Below are positions 51,623 to 53,016 of a DNA stretch of 53,016 nt, piece by piece. The stretch is taken from contig JAHKAM010000078.1 of the NCBI GenBank assembly GCA_018826515.1, forward strand, positions 1 to 53,016, given 5' to 3'. Every line of letters begins with the position of its first letter. Positions within the stretch are counted from its first letter, which is position 1. The translations under genes were made by a program, and so were the position numbers. The DNA comes from Alphaproteobacteria bacterium. Lineage in GTDB: Bacteria; Pseudomonadota; Alphaproteobacteria; Caulobacterales; Caulobacteraceae. The notes beneath the pieces were generated by a model. It was not told the DNA's origin. It searched no databases and saw only the letters and a program-made list of their open reading frames with translations.

Positions 51623-52384
51623 TTACGAGAACAGTTTCAATGGGTTGAGATTGGCGGCGATGGAGGCCAGCAGGCTCTCCTCGCCATCGTCATTGGCCGG
51701 CGGCGGCGGCGCGGCGTTGCGCGACTCCTCCAGCGCGATCACGGTGGAGAGCGGCAGGATGGAGTTGCCGACGGTCAGATACGGGACGCCGTCGTACATC
51801 TCGACGCCGGTGATGCGGCCGCGCGTCAGGACCTGGCTGTCGATGGCGCCGCCGGCGGCGTCCTTGGCCGTCACCCGCAGCGAATAGACCTCGCCCTCCT
51901 GTCCGTCGTTGCCGCTGGAGGCGTCGCCGTCCCAGGTGAAGTCGTGAACGCCGGTCGTACGATCCGGCGCATCGCCGGACCAGACCACGTTGCCGGAGCC
52001 GTCCAGCACCTCAAGCCGCGCCGAGGCGGCGTTCGAGGCCAGTTCGTAGCTCCAGGTCGCCTCGCCGTCGGTCAGTTTTGTCGCCGACCAGGCGGCGGTG
52101 GCTTCCTTGCCGATATAGGTGGCGGCGCCGGCCAGACCGCCGCCGCCCTGGGCCGCCAGCAGTCCCTTCAGCAGGTCGTTGGTCAGCAGCTGCTGCTCGA
52201 CGCCGGCCATCTGGGTCAGCTGGGCGGTGAACTGGTTGGAGTCGACCGGCGACAGCGGGTCCTGGTTCTTCAGCTGCGACGTCAGCAGGGTCAGGAAGGT
52301 CTCGAAATTCGAGGCCAGCATGGTCGTGCCGGCGCCGATCCGGTCGGTGGCGTTGGCGGTCGTATTGGCGACGGAGTCGACCAT
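51623..52384 (-). CDS. flgD: Flagellar hook assembly scaffold protein FlgD
   Basis: A 253-residue hook-cap protein that guides FlgE assembly and leaves the mature hook. The conserved N-terminal MLASNFETFLTLLTSQLKNQDPLSPVDSNQFTAQLTQMAGVEQQLLTND contains the F-L-x-L-L-x-x-Q-L-x-x-Q-D-P-x-x-P-x-D motif. The C-terminal half forms the FlgD Ig/tudor-like domain (WSYELASNAASARLEVLDGSGNVVW, VHDFTWDGDASSGNDGQEGEVYSLRVTAKDA). It is 13 bp upstream of flgE and 4 bp downstream of the FliK-like gene, so translation is probably coupled. Confidence 0.95.
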   Translation of the reverse strand: MVDSVANTTANATDRIGAGTTMLASNFETFLTLLTSQLKNQDPLSPVDSNQFTAQLTQMAGVEQQLLTNDLLKGLLAAQGGGGLAGAATYIGKEATAAWSATKLTDGEATWSYELASNAASARLEVLDGSGNVVWSGDAPDRTTGVHDFTWDGDASSGNDGQEGEVYSLRVTAKDAAGGAIDSQVLTRGRITGVEMYDGVPYLTVGNSILPLSTVIALEESRNAAPPPPANDDGEESLLASIAANLNPLKLFS

Positions 52385-52388
52385 CGGA

Positions 52389-53016
52389 TCAGACCTTCAT
52401 GTCCACGCCCGAAGGCGAGAGGGAGAGCGCCAGCCAGCGCGGCGGCTGGGCGACATCGATTTCGGTGTTGAGACGCGTCGCCGCGGCGAAGGCGCGGGAC
52501 GAGCCGTCCCGCGCGTCCTGGCCCCGGTCGAAGGCGCTGGAATTGCTGTCCCGCTCAGTGAACTCGAACGCGTCATCGGCCAGGTGGAAGCCGGCGTCCT
52601 CAAGCTGACGGCGCAGCTCGTCGGCGCGGCCTCTCAGATCCGTCGCGGCGGCGGGATTGTCGAAGGCGAGGCGGGCGTTCAGCCGGCCCTCGTTGTCGAT
52701 GTCCAGCTTGACGTCGACGCGGCCCAGTTCATCCGGCGTCAGAGCCATTTCGAACCGGGTCGAGCGGCCTTCCAGGCGGCGCAGGATCTGGGCGGCGATC
52801 TGGGCGGTGGCCTCGATCGTCGCGCGCGAGAGTTGCGAGACGCCGGTTTCGCGCGCGGCCGTCTGGGCCTGGGTCTGTGTGGTGGCGCTGTCAACCGGCA
52901 AGGCGGGTTCAGGCGCCGGCTCTTCAGCTTCGCCGCCGTTGGCGATGTCACGGGCGATGGCCATCGCGATGAAGTCGGCCGGGGTCGCCGTCGGTCCCGC
53001 GGCGGGGACGGGCGGC
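52389..53016 (-). CDS. fliK: FliK-like flagellar hook-length control protein, C-terminal part (cut by window edge)
   Basis: About 209 residues are visible; the frame is open to the window edge, so the ATG at 52964 is probably internal. Leading residues are Pro/Ala/Glu-rich linker, then a conserved C-terminal domain: AQIAAQILRRLEGRSTRFEMALTPDELGRVDVKLDIDNEGRLNARLAFDNPAAATDLRGRADELRRQLEDAGFHL, which is the FliK C-terminal (Flg_hook) L-P-x-x-L-G-x-V-x-V pattern with MALTPDELGRVDV. FliK measures hook length and switches the export apparatus to filament substrates. It precedes flgD (4-bp gap) and flgE. Confidence 0.85.
   Translation of the reverse strand, partial: PPVPAAGPTATPADFIAMAIARDIANGGEAEEPAPEPALPVDSATTQTQAQTAARETGVSQLSRATIEATAQIAAQILRRLEGRSTRFEMALTPDELGRVDVKLDIDNEGRLNARLAFDNPAAATDLRGRADELRRQLEDAGFHLADDAFEFTERDSNSSAFDRGQDARDGSSRAFAAATRLNTEIDVAQPPRWLALSLSPSGVDMKV

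Overview
The window is GC-rich chromosomal DNA from an alphaproteobacterium of the Caulobacter/Brevundimonas type. The sequence supports this through a CcrM-type GANTC methyltransferase, a SciP (DUF1153) cell-cycle regulator next to mnmA and the flagellar hook genes, CtrA-box-like sites, DciA/DUF721 divergent from mutY near smc, and a prs/rplY/pth/ychF cluster. I favour Brevundimonas, but that is inference from memory of gene order and not a database result. I see no tRNA, rRNA, CRISPR array, transposase or integrase.

Layout. 1-9.1 kb: a leftward set of smc (cut by the window edge), two DsbA-like thioredoxins, a TraB/GumN protein, an SdpR/SdpI-like autorepressor and membrane protein pair, and DUF721. 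Then come two rightward unknown genes (a small protein and a tandem winged-helix protein), mutY and convergent ccrM. 9.1-15.6 kb: a bacterial PH-domain pair (YdbS/YdbT-like), ppdK, a small outer-membrane beta-barrel, and two small unknowns. 15.6-22.4 kb: a leftward prs-(two paralogous lipoproteins)-rplY-pth-(PCuAC lipoprotein)-ychF cluster. 22.6-25.3 kb: bamD and recN.

25.3-27.9 kb is accessory-looking, with lower GC: a Tat-exported beta-helix protein and two unknown small proteins, separated by related intergenic repeats. 28-33.9 kb: an SPFH/flotillin protein, an inverted-repeat element, an inositol monophosphatase, a striking heptad-repeat hairpin touching the efp stop codon, efp, a TspO-like membrane protein, bacterioferritin and its ferredoxin with Fur-box-like sites, and thiE. 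33.9-39.7 kb: a MASE1-like histidine kinase, a cyanide-insensitive-type bd oxidase (cydAB) with a tiny DUF2474-like gene that seems to lack an ATG/GTG/TTG start, a proline-rich secreted protein and a YkgJ-like cysteine cluster protein.

39.8-44.1 kb: a BcrAB-like ABC exporter divergent from a DUF2975-like/XRE pair across a region carrying two TTTAA-N7-(T/A)TAAA sites, then a secreted unknown and an HWE/HisKA_2 kinase of lower GC. 44.0-49.6 kb: an esterase, a thiolase, an HxlR regulator (with a perfect palindrome upstream), a thioesterase, a hemerythrin-like protein and mnmA. 49.7 kb to the end: sciP with a near-consensus CtrA box, then flgE, flgD and a fliK-like gene cut by the window edge.

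Functionally, the window combines cell-cycle control (ccrM, sciP), chromosome maintenance (smc, recN, mutY, DUF721), envelope biogenesis (bamD, outer-membrane protein, lipoproteins), iron storage with Fur-like sites, respiratory flexibility (bd oxidase), possible peptide self-protection (SdpRI-like, BcrAB-like) and the flagellar hook.
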